A stretch of DNA of 64,000 bases from Alphaproteobacteria bacterium (GTDB lineage Bacteria > Pseudomonadota > Alphaproteobacteria > Micavibrionales > Micavibrionaceae): NCBI GenBank assembly GCA_022763065.1, contig JALEGH010000032.1, forward strand, positions 1 to 64,000, in the 5' to 3' direction. The position numbers and the translations under genes were made by a program. Position 1 is the stretch's first letter. Every line of letters begins with the position of its first letter. Positions 41,859 to 51,591 of this stretch are shown in pieces. The notes below the pieces were generated by a model that was not told the origin of the DNA, did no database searches, and saw only the letters and a program-made list of their open reading frames with translations.

Positions 41859-42127
41859 GAAAACTGAAAATATAGTCTTCTAAATTTGCGCTTGGACATC
41901 GTCATATCATTCCTAAAATAGGTAACTCTATTCGTCGTCACTCATTCCTTGTCCAAACACAAATTTATGTGACTATAAAGCTGATAAGGTTTTGTAACGG
42001 GATTAAACCACGAAGAAGAAGTGTATAGGCTCCCGCCCTTAAGCGCAACGCTACAATCTGGCGGAATATGTATAACGTTTTTGTGCAAATTCTCAAAATG
42101 GGCTTAAGGATGAGAGCTCTGATGTGC

Positions 42128-42535
42128 CTAGATAGTCTTGGTTCGAGCATTGTAACGGTCATAGCTTATCCCTTTGCGGCATAAAGAGGCAATCTCGGGT
42201 GCCTCCAGCTTCTTACATAGAGAAACGATCTCTTCCGTCTTTGCTTTCTCGGGCAATGCCTCAATCAAGGCTTGCTCTCCAAATGCACGTCTGAGGATAG
42301 GAAGCGCTGCCTGATTATATCTTGCCAGTCTTTTTAATCTCGTTTCCGGGTTAAAACCTACCCTTCGGCTTTGTTGAAAACGAATATTGCGCCATATAAC
42401 CTTTGCCATCTCAAAAAATGTTGCACTTTTTTTATATTTGGCAAGGGCGTCTCCTTCAAAATTACGGATAACATTGCGGCTAAACTCTTCAGATATTGAT
42501 GAAAGAAGCCCCACTTTTTCTAAAGAGTTTTTCAT
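42128..42535 (-). CDS. Hypothetical protein
   Basis: 135-aa ORF downstream of spoVR. Confidence 0.55.
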   Translation of the reverse strand: MKNSLEKVGLLSSISEEFSRNVIRNFEGDALAKYKKSATFFEMAKVIWRNIRFQQSRRVGFNPETRLKRLARYNQAALPILRRAFGEQALIEALPEKAKTEEIVSLCKKLEAPEIASLCRKGISYDRYNARTKTI

Positions 42536-42548
42536 GACTATTTTCTTC

Positions 42549-44231
42549 TTATATAAAGTTTGGCTGGTTGTTATTAGACGTCTTCATACGTGGCTTTGAT
42601 GGACAGGACATTTCTTTTATAACCTCTCCTTCCGGTGTTACGCTTTTAAGAACAACACGATGCCCCCAAACAGAGTAAAGATGGCGCAAAACCAAATCGG
42701 CATCTTTTTCATCAAGAGGCTGGCGATCTTTTATTCTGTGATGAATAACCAAACGACGATCCGTACTTTCATAAAATCTTTCCACCGTCAAATTTGGAAC
42801 AAAACTGCTCAAACGGTGATTATTTGCCAAAACTTCGCGTATTTTTTGATATCCCTTGGGGGTGTGAATGGCGCTAATTTCGATATAATCATTTTCATCA
42901 TCATCATTAACCGCAAAGAGCTTAAAATCACGAATAACCTTGGGTGACAAATATTGAAGAAAGAACGTATCGTCTTTGAAATTTTCCATCGCGTGTTTCA
43001 AAACGCTCACCCAATCCTGCGATCCTGCAATGTCGGGAAATTTCTCATAGTCTTCTTCTGTTGGTTCCTCACAAATACGTTTAATATCCTCAAACATTGC
43101 AAAACCCATTGTATAAGGATTAATCCCATTATAAATAGATCTGGTCTTCGGCTTCCCGTCAGGTCCTATAACGGGCTTACCTTCCTTATCCAAAACATAA
43201 ACGGCTGCATCAAAATCAGGCTGAAACAATACTTGCGCGTGCGCGGCAAAAAATTCCTGCATCATACCGGCGTCAATAAGATCCAGATCTGACATATCAT
43301 GAAGAAGTGTATAATGCCAAAAGCTTGCCCACCCCTCATTCATCACTTTGGTTTGGGCCTGCGGATAAAAATATTGCCGTGTATAGGCAACTTTTCTCAT
43401 GATGTCCCGCTTCCAATCAGGAAGGTGAGGGGCGTTATCGGCAATATAGGTTAAAAGATTGCTTTCTGAATCGACAATAATCGGTTTTTCCGGATCATCC
43501 TTATCAACAGATTGTTCGAACTGATCCTGAAGTGTCCGGGTTCTACCCTTATTTTTCTTAGTATAATGATCAACCGCATGCATACCCACCGCATGACACA
43601 TATCCAATAATTTTTCGACCTCTTCCAGCCCGTATTTTTCACCACATTCTTGAACAGTTTTACGCAAATCACGAATACGCCACCGGATATTATCAGCCTC
43701 CGTAAATTGCTTGAACATACAATTTTCTTTAAAAAAGTTATTGTGCCCAATACTGGCATGCGCGATCACCAACATTTGCATAAGCGGTGTATTACTTTTC
43801 ATACAATAGGCAATGGCCGGATCTGTATTGATAACAATTTCAAAAGCGAGTCCGCCGCCTTGTTGTTTATATTTTTGTTCTTCGACAATACGCCGTTTAC
43901 CAAAAGACCAATGTTCATAGCTTTCCGGCATGCCGACAGATGCATAAGAATCAAGCATTTGATTGGCGGTGATAATTTCAATATGGTTGTGATAGGTCTC
44001 AAGCCCATATTTTTCTTCGGCCAATATACGAAAAACAGTTTCGACCAAATCCAGCCAATTATCCGGTAATGTAGGATCGTCTTTGGCATGCTCTTTTTTA
44101 TTAACCGGATAATCCCACTTGTTGGCTTTGGCTGCATTTTTAAAAATGTCCCGGCCCTCTTCATAGTTATTTAAGAGAGCGTCAATTTTTTCTTTTGCCC
44201 GTTGATGATTTTTTTCGAGTAATTTTGTCAT
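42549..44231 (-). CDS. SpoVR family protein
   Basis: MLVIAHASIGHNNFFKENCMFKQF, NEGWASFWHYTLLHDM, operon with YeaH and PrkA. Confidence 0.95.
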   Translation of the reverse strand: MTKLLEKNHQRAKEKIDALLNNYEEGRDIFKNAAKANKWDYPVNKKEHAKDDPTLPDNWLDLVETVFRILAEEKYGLETYHNHIEIITANQMLDSYASVGMPESYEHWSFGKRRIVEEQKYKQQGGGLAFEIVINTDPAIAYCMKSNTPLMQMLVIAHASIGHNNFFKENCMFKQFTEADNIRWRIRDLRKTVQECGEKYGLEEVEKLLDMCHAVGMHAVDHYTKKNKGRTRTLQDQFEQSVDKDDPEKPIIVDSESNLLTYIADNAPHLPDWKRDIMRKVAYTRQYFYPQAQTKVMNEGWASFWHYTLLHDMSDLDLIDAGMMQEFFAAHAQVLFQPDFDAAVYVLDKEGKPVIGPDGKPKTRSIYNGINPYTMGFAMFEDIKRICEEPTEEDYEKFPDIAGSQDWVSVLKHAMENFKDDTFFLQYLSPKVIRDFKLFAVNDDDENDYIEISAIHTPKGYQKIREVLANNHRLSSFVPNLTVERFYESTDRRLVIHHRIKDRQPLDEKDADLVLRHLYSVWGHRVVLKSVTPEGEVIKEMSCPSKPRMKTSNNNQPNFI

Positions 44232-44266
44232 CTGTAATCTTTATTTATTATTTCTTCTTACTTTTC

Positions 44267-45748
44267 TTAGGCTGCCAATTTGGGCGCAAATAACGCATTT
44301 AAAGATGTTTGGGTGTGGTTTTTCTTGCCAAAAAACTCTCTAAATACCGGCCAAATATCTGACTTCTGGTCGATTTCTCCCATAAAAAACTGGCCTTTAT
44401 ATTTTTCAACCAATGGCTCGTAAGCCTCCCACAAGACTTGCCGGCTATGTACACCCATATGATGCTGTGACGTAGGTGATTTCACTTCTGTATAAAAATA
44501 GGCCTGAATATCCTGTAACAATTCTTCAATCAAGCTGACACAATAATTGCTATCTTCACGACCCCAGTTTTCACCATCTGAAGCTTGCGCCCCATATATG
44601 TTCCATTCATTTAATGGATAACGCTCAAGCATAATTTCTTTCATTTTTTCAATGGCCGTTGACACGACGGTTCCGCCGGACTGGCGGTCGTAGAAAAAAG
44701 TTTCTTCATCAACTTCTTCTGCTACCTCTGTATGGCGGATAAAAACAATGTCGACCTCTTCGTAATTTTGCTTCAAGAAACGATAAAGAAGCATATAAAA
44801 AAGCTTTGCATTTGCTTTACGATGTTCATCCATTGATCCGGACACATCCATCATACAAAACATAACGGCCTGTGAAATAGGGACGGGTTTTTCCTCGTAG
44901 TAACGATACCTTAAATCCATTTCATTCCATTTTGGAATGTTGTCTGCACGCCCTTGCAAGGCTGCGATTTTCTCGTCCAATTCTTGTACTTTTTCAACAT
45001 CTTCAGGAGAGGCCGCATCAGCAAACTCGGCTTTTAAAGAACCAACAATTTCATCCAGTTTTTTTAGTCTCGGATTGAGTTTCAATCCTTTCAAAGAACC
45101 TTCTAAGTCGTCTTGCTCTTTTGCTATATCAGAATCTTTATACGGAACTAAAATATTCCATTGCTCCCGCAGGGCCTGAATAATTTTTTTATTATAGTTT
45201 TTATTCATTCCCCCCATGCGGGCAATTTGGTGTTGCTTTGATCTTTGAAAGTCGATTTGACTATCGCGCCCCTGCTTGGCAAAGCCTTCACGTTGAAACT
45301 CGGTAATTTTTGAACTTTGTCCTTTTTTCTTGTCCATATTTGGCAGGGCCAGATCACTATAGAGATATTGTAAAAACTCCTCTTCCGTCAGGGTAAAGAT
45401 AAACTCGTCTTCTCCCTCCCCGTCATTCGAAGGGTCCCCCGGTCCCGGCTGCCCTTGTCCGCCACCACCGGGAGGGCGTTGAAACCGATCATTTTGTTTG
45501 AATGTTTTATTGCCGGGCCTGACATCTTCTTTCTTACCGCCACGCCCATGATGAAAGGTTGGCTCATAGATGCTGTCTTCTGGCAAAGAAATATCAATAT
45601 CACCCGAGCCAATATCTTTGATACCGCTATTGGCAATTTGTTTATCAATTGCCTTTTTTATCTTCTTTTTATTTTTTTCTAAAAAGCGCTGACGCGAGCT
45701 TGTAAAACGCTCATTACCTTCTTGCGTCCTATCAATGACTGTAGCCAT
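44267..45748 (-). CDS. YeaH/YhbH family (DUF444) protein
   Basis: IDRTQEGNERFTSSRQRFLEK, MFCMMDVSGSMDEHRKANAKLFYMLLYRFLK, VDIVFIRHTEVAEEVDEETFF. Confidence 0.95.
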   Translation of the reverse strand: MATVIDRTQEGNERFTSSRQRFLEKNKKKIKKAIDKQIANSGIKDIGSGDIDISLPEDSIYEPTFHHGRGGKKEDVRPGNKTFKQNDRFQRPPGGGGQGQPGPGDPSNDGEGEDEFIFTLTEEEFLQYLYSDLALPNMDKKKGQSSKITEFQREGFAKQGRDSQIDFQRSKQHQIARMGGMNKNYNKKIIQALREQWNILVPYKDSDIAKEQDDLEGSLKGLKLNPRLKKLDEIVGSLKAEFADAASPEDVEKVQELDEKIAALQGRADNIPKWNEMDLRYRYYEEKPVPISQAVMFCMMDVSGSMDEHRKANAKLFYMLLYRFLKQNYEEVDIVFIRHTEVAEEVDEETFFYDRQSGGTVVSTAIEKMKEIMLERYPLNEWNIYGAQASDGENWGREDSNYCVSLIEELLQDIQAYFYTEVKSPTSQHHMGVHSRQVLWEAYEPLVEKYKGQFFMGEIDQKSDIWPVFREFFGKKNHTQTSLNALFAPKLAA

Positions 45749-45820
45749 TTATCTACACTATCCCTGTTTGTTATATTGTATTGGGCCCTGCCTTAAAAAA
45801 AGCAAGGCCGGTGGGTCTTA

Positions 45821-47821
45821 TTACCCAATCATGGCTGCGTGGCGCTGTACCATCGTGCGGGTGTAACCCTTTTTCTCAAGCCTCTTGATAAAGTCGCTTT
45901 GCTTTTTCTTTTCTTTATCCGTTTTAGCTGTATCAAAAGAAAGCAGAGGTTTAATGTCTTCAAACTTCACACGAAGTTTTTGACGAATAACATTTGCCAA
46001 TGGCTCATAAGAGTTCCACTTTACCTTTTCCCCTTTGCGCTCTTGTCTGAAAACGTAACGCGTGACCTCGTTTCTAAATGATTCCGGGTTGCCGATACCT
46101 GCGGGCCCTTCCATCTCTTTTAGTTTTTGATCAAGCTGTTGCTTATCCAGCATTTCACCGCTAAAGCCCTTATCATTGAAGTCATCTCCCTCAATCCAGG
46201 CATCCGCCAAGGCGATGTAGCGGTCAAACATGTTCTGGCACATCTCGTCGCTGGCATCTGTAAAGGCATCAATGAAAATCTCTTCCACACGCTCCTTATA
46301 ATCATCTTTAAGCATATTGAGATAACCTTTATATTTCTCTTTCTGTTCATCAGAGAAGCGCTTTTCCTCCATAATGGCATCTTTTAGCGTATCCATAATG
46401 AGAACAGGGTCCGCTTCACGATAGCCTTCTATCGCTTTAGCATTAAAGGTTTTGGCCAAAACACCAAAAGCAAAACGCGTTGATGACCCTTCCATCCCCT
46501 GACGCAAAGAAGTCTCGTCTTTAATGGTTTTCATGTCCGGAACTTCAGTAGCGCTTTCGGGCGGTTTTTCACCGTTTAAAACCTTAACACGGTTTAAAGG
46601 ACTAAACTTGTCAAGCACTGTACCGTCTTCAAGACGTGTCATGGTGCTCCACTGTGCCAATATCTCTTTTGTTCCCGGAGCTATGGGGTATTTTGATAGA
46701 CCTGTGCGATCAATTTCCTTTTGATAAATTTTTGCCTCATCATCATAGCTCATGACATATGGCACATCGATCTGGTTGGTTCGGTCAAGCATGGCTTCAT
46801 TCGTATCTTTCTTTAGATACTCTTTCCATTCCGCCTCATTGGTATGCGCGATGACAGCGCCATAGAACGGCATATTTCCAACATTTTCGGCCGCAGTATA
46901 GCTTTGTGATTCCAATGCCTGAATAAGAGGCTTTTGCATATCACCACTCGCTTTTTGGGCCTCCTCAAATTCAAAAATTCCCTGATTTCCTTTTTGAAGC
47001 GCACCACTATGTTGATAAGTATCAATGTCATCTTGTGGTAACTCATCACCCATCGCGCTCAAATCTGTTTTTCCAACAAGCTGAGAGATATCTTGTGTCA
47101 TCACATCCCCTGCCATGAGATGTGAAAACGCAATTTGCCTTGGCAAAGACGGATAAGTTTTGACAACTTCAAACGCTTTATCAAATTCACCGCCTGCTTC
47201 ATCAAGACGTTTTTGCGCCCAAGGAGATAGCTCCAGATTCAAATAACGTTTCGGTATGCCATATTTTTCAGCCACAAAATTTTTCTGTGCATCATCCTGA
47301 AACAAAGATAGCGGGCTATCAAAATTTGGCGATAAATCTCCATCTTTTGCTTTCAAAACATAGATGGGGTTTTGTTCAAGCAGTTTTTTAAGCTGATTTA
47401 CTATGGTGTTTTTACCACCACCGGGAGGCCCCATAAGCAACATCATTTTCTTTTTAAACTGACCGCCTTCTGCGGCACTTTCGATATGTTCTACAACTTT
47501 CTTAAGGACATTTTCCATCCCGTAAAGATTGGAGAATGCCGGATAGCGTACAATCACTTCTCCGGCAAATTTATTTTTCAACTTTCCGGTATCTTCGGCA
47601 GTATTTATTTTTTCGCCCTCACCAAGCGCTTCTAATAATCTTTCAGAAACGGTAGCGTAAGCCATGGGGTATTTAAGTTCACCCGATTTAACTGCTTCGG
47701 AATCTCTTTTACATAGGTCAAAATATGTCTCAAGAGACATCGTTTCAGTCTCTTTTTCTTTCGTAACACTTTTGAGATCTTCAAATAAAGATGCACCTGT
47801 AGCATCAGTCAAATCGGACAT
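45821..47821 (-). CDS. prkA: PrkA family serine protein kinase
   Basis: MLLMGPPGGGKNTIVNQLKKLLE, NQGIFEFEEAQKA, operon context. Confidence 0.95.
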   Translation of the reverse strand: MSDLTDATGASLFEDLKSVTKEKETETMSLETYFDLCKRDSEAVKSGELKYPMAYATVSERLLEALGEGEKINTAEDTGKLKNKFAGEVIVRYPAFSNLYGMENVLKKVVEHIESAAEGGQFKKKMMLLMGPPGGGKNTIVNQLKKLLEQNPIYVLKAKDGDLSPNFDSPLSLFQDDAQKNFVAEKYGIPKRYLNLELSPWAQKRLDEAGGEFDKAFEVVKTYPSLPRQIAFSHLMAGDVMTQDISQLVGKTDLSAMGDELPQDDIDTYQHSGALQKGNQGIFEFEEAQKASGDMQKPLIQALESQSYTAAENVGNMPFYGAVIAHTNEAEWKEYLKKDTNEAMLDRTNQIDVPYVMSYDDEAKIYQKEIDRTGLSKYPIAPGTKEILAQWSTMTRLEDGTVLDKFSPLNRVKVLNGEKPPESATEVPDMKTIKDETSLRQGMEGSSTRFAFGVLAKTFNAKAIEGYREADPVLIMDTLKDAIMEEKRFSDEQKEKYKGYLNMLKDDYKERVEEIFIDAFTDASDEMCQNMFDRYIALADAWIEGDDFNDKGFSGEMLDKQQLDQKLKEMEGPAGIGNPESFRNEVTRYVFRQERKGEKVKWNSYEPLANVIRQKLRVKFEDIKPLLSFDTAKTDKEKKKQSDFIKRLEKKGYTRTMVQRHAAMIG

Positions 47822-48238
47822 AATTCACGCTCCCTGTTAAAATATAGTTATTAATTTTTTATTAATTTGTTCTAGAATAGATTAAAATTTAATTTCACTT
47901 TGTCAACTATTTATTTGGCTGCTACCAAGTTTTCATATTTTATTATTTATAATTTTCATATTTTTTAAGCTTGGCATTTAGTAAATAAGTCTTATAAAAG
48001 ATGATAAGGGCAGTTCATATTTTCGTAATGAAATTATAGACATTTCTATAAAAACGTTGGTATAGGACATATTTATTTTGGGAGCGATTGGGGGATTTAA
48101 ATATCGGTAATATTATTGCGCAAATTATGTCTTTTTTAAAGATGTTGAATTTTGGTTTTTGGCTAGAAAAAATAAACTAAAGACGTCTCTACGGGCCTTT
48201 TTCTTGACTTTTGTAATTTTCCATATATTATACCGTTC

Positions 48239-48874
48239 ATGCAAAAGGTCGAAAAACAGTCTCGCCCCATCAAACACCGGTTAAAATCATTATTTAACCT
48301 GCGCAGTGCTGCGGGAATAACCTTTTTGGCTGGAGACCTCATCCTCGCTTTTGGGGGTGCTGTCAATGAAAACTGGGCGAATGCTGCCTCAGGCGCGCTT
48401 TTGGTTGCAGCCTCTGTATGTGTTGTATTATCCAGCAAAAACCCCCGTTGGCTTTATGTTGTGGGCAGTAATATAGTTGCTTCACAAGCTCTTATTGCTT
48501 GGGCGGCAGAAGGTAGTGGACAACTGGCTCAGCGTTTGGGGACGATCGCTCCTGTACTTAACGGGTTGTTGGTATTACGTGGTGCATGGCAAGCAACTCA
48601 AGGAATAAGTAAAAAATTCAAGTCCAAAACAATTTTTTCCAAACCATTGGAGGTGGTAGACCGCTATCCACTTTTTGCGGGGTCCTCTATTGAATTGCCG
48701 GGCGCTGTTGCAATTTCTGCGGGCGCTGCGATGAGTGGGAATGTACCCCTTGCCACAGCGGCAGCATTATGGGTTTTGGGATTGGGGTTATTGGCCGCTT
48801 CTGATCCGAACTCAAGGCGCGCATGTATCGAGCTAAGACACCAAGCCAGAAAACTTGGTAACTACCTCACATAA
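48239..48874 (+). CDS. Hypothetical membrane protein
   Basis: 211-aa ORF with several hydrophobic segments. Confidence 0.65.
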   Translation: MQKVEKQSRPIKHRLKSLFNLRSAAGITFLAGDLILAFGGAVNENWANAASGALLVAASVCVVLSSKNPRWLYVVGSNIVASQALIAWAAEGSGQLAQRLGTIAPVLNGLLVLRGAWQATQGISKKFKSKTIFSKPLEVVDRYPLFAGSSIELPGAVAISAGAAMSGNVPLATAAALWVLGLGLLAASDPNSRRACIELRHQARKLGNYLT

Positions 48875-48879
48875 TTTTT

Positions 48880-49338
48880 TTATGATGAACGCAATTTCCG
48901 GATGAGAAGATGATCCAAAGATAATTTTCCGGCACCTTTGATGAAAATCATCCCGAGCAAGAAAGCCCACAGAATATGATCTGTTGAATGCAGGTAGGTA
49001 AATTCAATGGTTGCCGTCATGACGAGCAGTCCGGCAGCAGCAAAGCGACCAAACAGCCCCAGCACCAAAAGGACGGGTAAAATAAGCTCTCCCCCTGTGG
49101 CCATCACCGCCGCGATCTCACCGGGGATGCCGGGGACCGGATGCTCTTCGCTGAATAAAAAAATCTGATCTTCCCACGTCCCGTTCAGGAAGCTGTCAAA
49201 ACGGCTTTGGCCTGATTTAAAAAAGATAAGACCAACATAAGCTCTAGCCAACAGGTCAAACAAAGGCGAGCCAACACAGTTTGCGATTTTTCGCAAAGGT
49301 TCTAATTTCCGGTCAATTTTTTTTGCAAGGGCAATCAT
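48880..49338 (-). CDS. DoxX family membrane protein in the bufferin-type locus
   Basis: LLARAYVGLIFFKSGQSRFDSF...GGELILPVLLVLGLFGRFAAAGLLVMTATIEF. Confidence 0.85.
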   Translation of the reverse strand: MIALAKKIDRKLEPLRKIANCVGSPLFDLLARAYVGLIFFKSGQSRFDSFLNGTWEDQIFLFSEEHPVPGIPGEIAAVMATGGELILPVLLVLGLFGRFAAAGLLVMTATIEFTYLHSTDHILWAFLLGMIFIKGAGKLSLDHLLIRKLRSS

Positions 49339-49373
49339 TTATTGTCTCCATCTTTTAATTCACATGACTATAT

Positions 49374-50174
49374 TTATTTCGCTACAACTTCCGCAAAAGT
49401 TTCAAGGCCAATATAATTTTGTAAAAAACCCGCAAAATCAAAGGTAGGAAAATCGTACATAACCTCTCCCAGACATTCGCCAAGCGCTCTTTCCTGCTTT
49501 AGTCCCAAGAGCAATTGATATTCACTTTTTTCGAGTTTGAAAATTTTGGGGTCCCATCCTAATCTTGTCACCAGAATATATGTTTTGCCGTGATCCGTCT
49601 GCGCGTCGATATCCAGTGTTTCGCTCTCTTCTGACTTCTCTTCACAAAAGCGGTAAATCACATCTAGTGGATAAGCGGATTCCAGTAATCTCACAGATTT
49701 TTTCACTTTAAAAACAGAGCTTTCCAAATTGTCCGGATTAATTTGCGCAAGGTCTTGCGCTTTAAGTGTTTCATCTTGTTTGGCGGTGCGGGATTCATTC
49801 ATGGCCCAGTCCAGCCGCGCCATATCGCCCAAGTACGGCAGATGCGCGGCATGTTCATATTCGGCCAAAAATGCCGGGAAATCTTGACCATAGCGATCAA
49901 GGCACGCTTCTCGCGGCGGGTGGTCAAATAAATAAAACTTGGCGGCTGTTTTTAAAAAATCCTCACCGGTTAAAATTTCCACCATTGGAAAATTCATCAC
50001 CAGAACGTCTGATAATGTGGTGATGATGTGATTGCGGTAAATTTTAAGCCGCGTGTCCAGTGCAATATTGCCAACATCAAAAAGTGCTGCAAATTTTTCT
50101 TCAGGAACCTCAACCGCTTCTATGGTTGCAAACATATGCTCTTTAAAAGCGCGCTGCATTTTATCCAGTTGCAT
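49374..50174 (-). CDS. DUF2063 (BufC/HvfC-like) partner protein
   Basis: LKIYRNHIITTLSDVLVMNFPMVEILTGEDFLKTAAKFYLFDHPP; start at MQLDKMQRAF overlaps the end of the DUF692 gene. Confidence 0.88.
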   Translation of the reverse strand: MQLDKMQRAFKEHMFATIEAVEVPEEKFAALFDVGNIALDTRLKIYRNHIITTLSDVLVMNFPMVEILTGEDFLKTAAKFYLFDHPPREACLDRYGQDFPAFLAEYEHAAHLPYLGDMARLDWAMNESRTAKQDETLKAQDLAQINPDNLESSVFKVKKSVRLLESAYPLDVIYRFCEEKSEESETLDIDAQTDHGKTYILVTRLGWDPKIFKLEKSEYQLLLGLKQERALGECLGEVMYDFPTFDFAGFLQNYIGLETFAEVVAK

Positions 50175-51072
50175 GTTCTTGCTCCTGTGCGTGCTTCGCT
50201 TCCGATGAAAGCGGGAATTGCCGGAAAATCTCATCTCTGGCCTTATGTGCCTCAGCGACCAGTACGGAAAGCTCTGGAATATCAGAATCCCATTCGATTA
50301 AAGTTGGACGGCTGCCCAGCTTTGAGATCGCAAATTCATAAAGCTTCCAGACTTCGTCCCTGACATGGTCGCCGTGGGTGTCAATCAGCACACTTTGGTC
50401 CGAGCCTTCAAAGCTTTTCTCCATATGACCGGCCAAATGCAGCTCCCCCACATAATCCGGATTAATCGTGGCCACATATTCATACGGGTTATTGCCGTGA
50501 TTATGGGCCTGCACATATATATTGTTAATATCGAGCAAAATGCCGCAGCCTGTTTTTCTGGCTGCCTCATTCATAAATTCCTGCTCGCTCATTTCGTTGT
50601 CACGAAAGGCGATATAGGTGGACGGGTTTTCAACCAAAATTTGCTGCCCGAAAAATTCCTGCGTCTTATTGATATTGCGGCACAAAGTTTCGAGCGTCTC
50701 TTGTGTATAGGGAAGCGGCATCAGGTCATTTAAATGTGCATTTCCACTCGCACTCCATGAGGCATGGTCGGAGACCTGAAAGGGCTCGTAAATATCAATC
50801 AGCTCTTTCATCTCGCGCAAGTGATGGTCGCTGACCTCTTCGCTGGAGCCCAAAGACAATCCCACGGCATGAAGGCTTAAAGGATAAAACTCGCGCGCTT
50901 TTTCAAGATAATGGCGGGGCTTACCGCCTGTAAAATAATTCTCGGGATGAACTTCAATCCATCCAATATCGGGTTTTTGCGCCAGCAAATCTTCATGATG
51001 TTTGAAGCGGTACCCTATTCCTACTGGAGCCGAATCACTCGGCTCCAGTGGTTTGTTATGATTTTGCAACAT
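50161..51072 (-). CDS. DUF692 family multinuclear non-heme iron oxidative enzyme (MNIO, BufB-like)
   Basis: VGIGYRFKHHEDLLAQKPDIGWIEVHPENYF, HAVGLSLGS, SDHASWS, ILVENPSTY, GILLDINNIYVQAHNHG, LHLAGH, LIDTHGDHV. Confidence 0.94.
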   Translation of the reverse strand: MLQNHNKPLEPSDSAPVGIGYRFKHHEDLLAQKPDIGWIEVHPENYFTGGKPRHYLEKAREFYPLSLHAVGLSLGSSEEVSDHHLREMKELIDIYEPFQVSDHASWSASGNAHLNDLMPLPYTQETLETLCRNINKTQEFFGQQILVENPSTYIAFRDNEMSEQEFMNEAARKTGCGILLDINNIYVQAHNHGNNPYEYVATINPDYVGELHLAGHMEKSFEGSDQSVLIDTHGDHVRDEVWKLYEFAISKLGSRPTLIEWDSDIPELSVLVAEAHKARDEIFRQFPLSSEAKHAQEQEHATG

Positions 51073-51084
51073 ATCAGATCAAAT

Positions 51085-51119
51085 AAAAAACGGTCTAACC
51101 GTGGTCACAACCGTTTTTT
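51085..51119 (-). terminator. Terminator-like hairpin overlapping the stop codon of the DUF2282 precursor gene
   Basis: AAAAAACGGT (51085-51094) and ACCGTTTTTT (51110-51119) form an inverted repeat ending in a T-tract on the minus strand; stop codon at 51095-51097. Confidence 0.6.
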
Positions 51120-51457
51120 TCCTTACCGCATCCATTTTTGTCTTTGTCGCAACCATTCTTGTCACAAGAATGTGCACCGCCTTCACCTGAAACCAAAGAC
51201 CCGCCGACAAGCTTGTCACACACGCCTTTTGGTAGATAAATCCATTCTTGTGGATCACCATCAACCTCGGCCTGCGCCGCGCAAGAGTGCTTACCGTCGG
51301 CACGTCCACACATGTTTTTACCGGCCTTGACAACGCCGTAACATTTTTCCTTTTGCTCTTTATGCTTGTCCGCATGTGCGTTTGAGGCCGCACCGGCAAT
51401 GGTCACAGCCACAGCACCGGCAATAATTGTATTTAAAGCTACTTTAGATGCATTCAT
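51095..51457 (-). CDS. DUF2282 family bufferin-type precursor peptide (BufA1-like) with extended Cys-rich tail
   Basis: Signal peptide MNASKVALNTIIAGAVAVTIAGAASNAHA; EKCYGVVKAGKNMCGRADGKHSCAAQ...WIYLPKGVCDKLVGGSL; tail SCDKNGCDKDKNGCGKEKNGCDHG; directly upstream of DUF692 gene. Confidence 0.9.
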   Translation of the reverse strand: MNASKVALNTIIAGAVAVTIAGAASNAHADKHKEQKEKCYGVVKAGKNMCGRADGKHSCAAQAEVDGDPQEWIYLPKGVCDKLVGGSLVSGEGGAHSCDKNGCDKDKNGCGKEKNGCDHG

Positions 51458-51591
51458 AATGATCTTTCTCCATGATTTAAGTTATTAAAAAAACAGGATT
51501 ATTCCCATATGCGAGTCTTGTTCGACCCGCACACAAGAATGGTTACAAAAGATCACAAAATAAAGAAAAAAATTTAAAAACAGGAGTTTTG

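Noticed and set aside
51095-51457. Overlapping ORF 51079-51399 on the minus strand
   Set aside because: Out-of-frame shadow of the DUF2282 precursor gene, which has a clear signal peptide, family motif and operon context.
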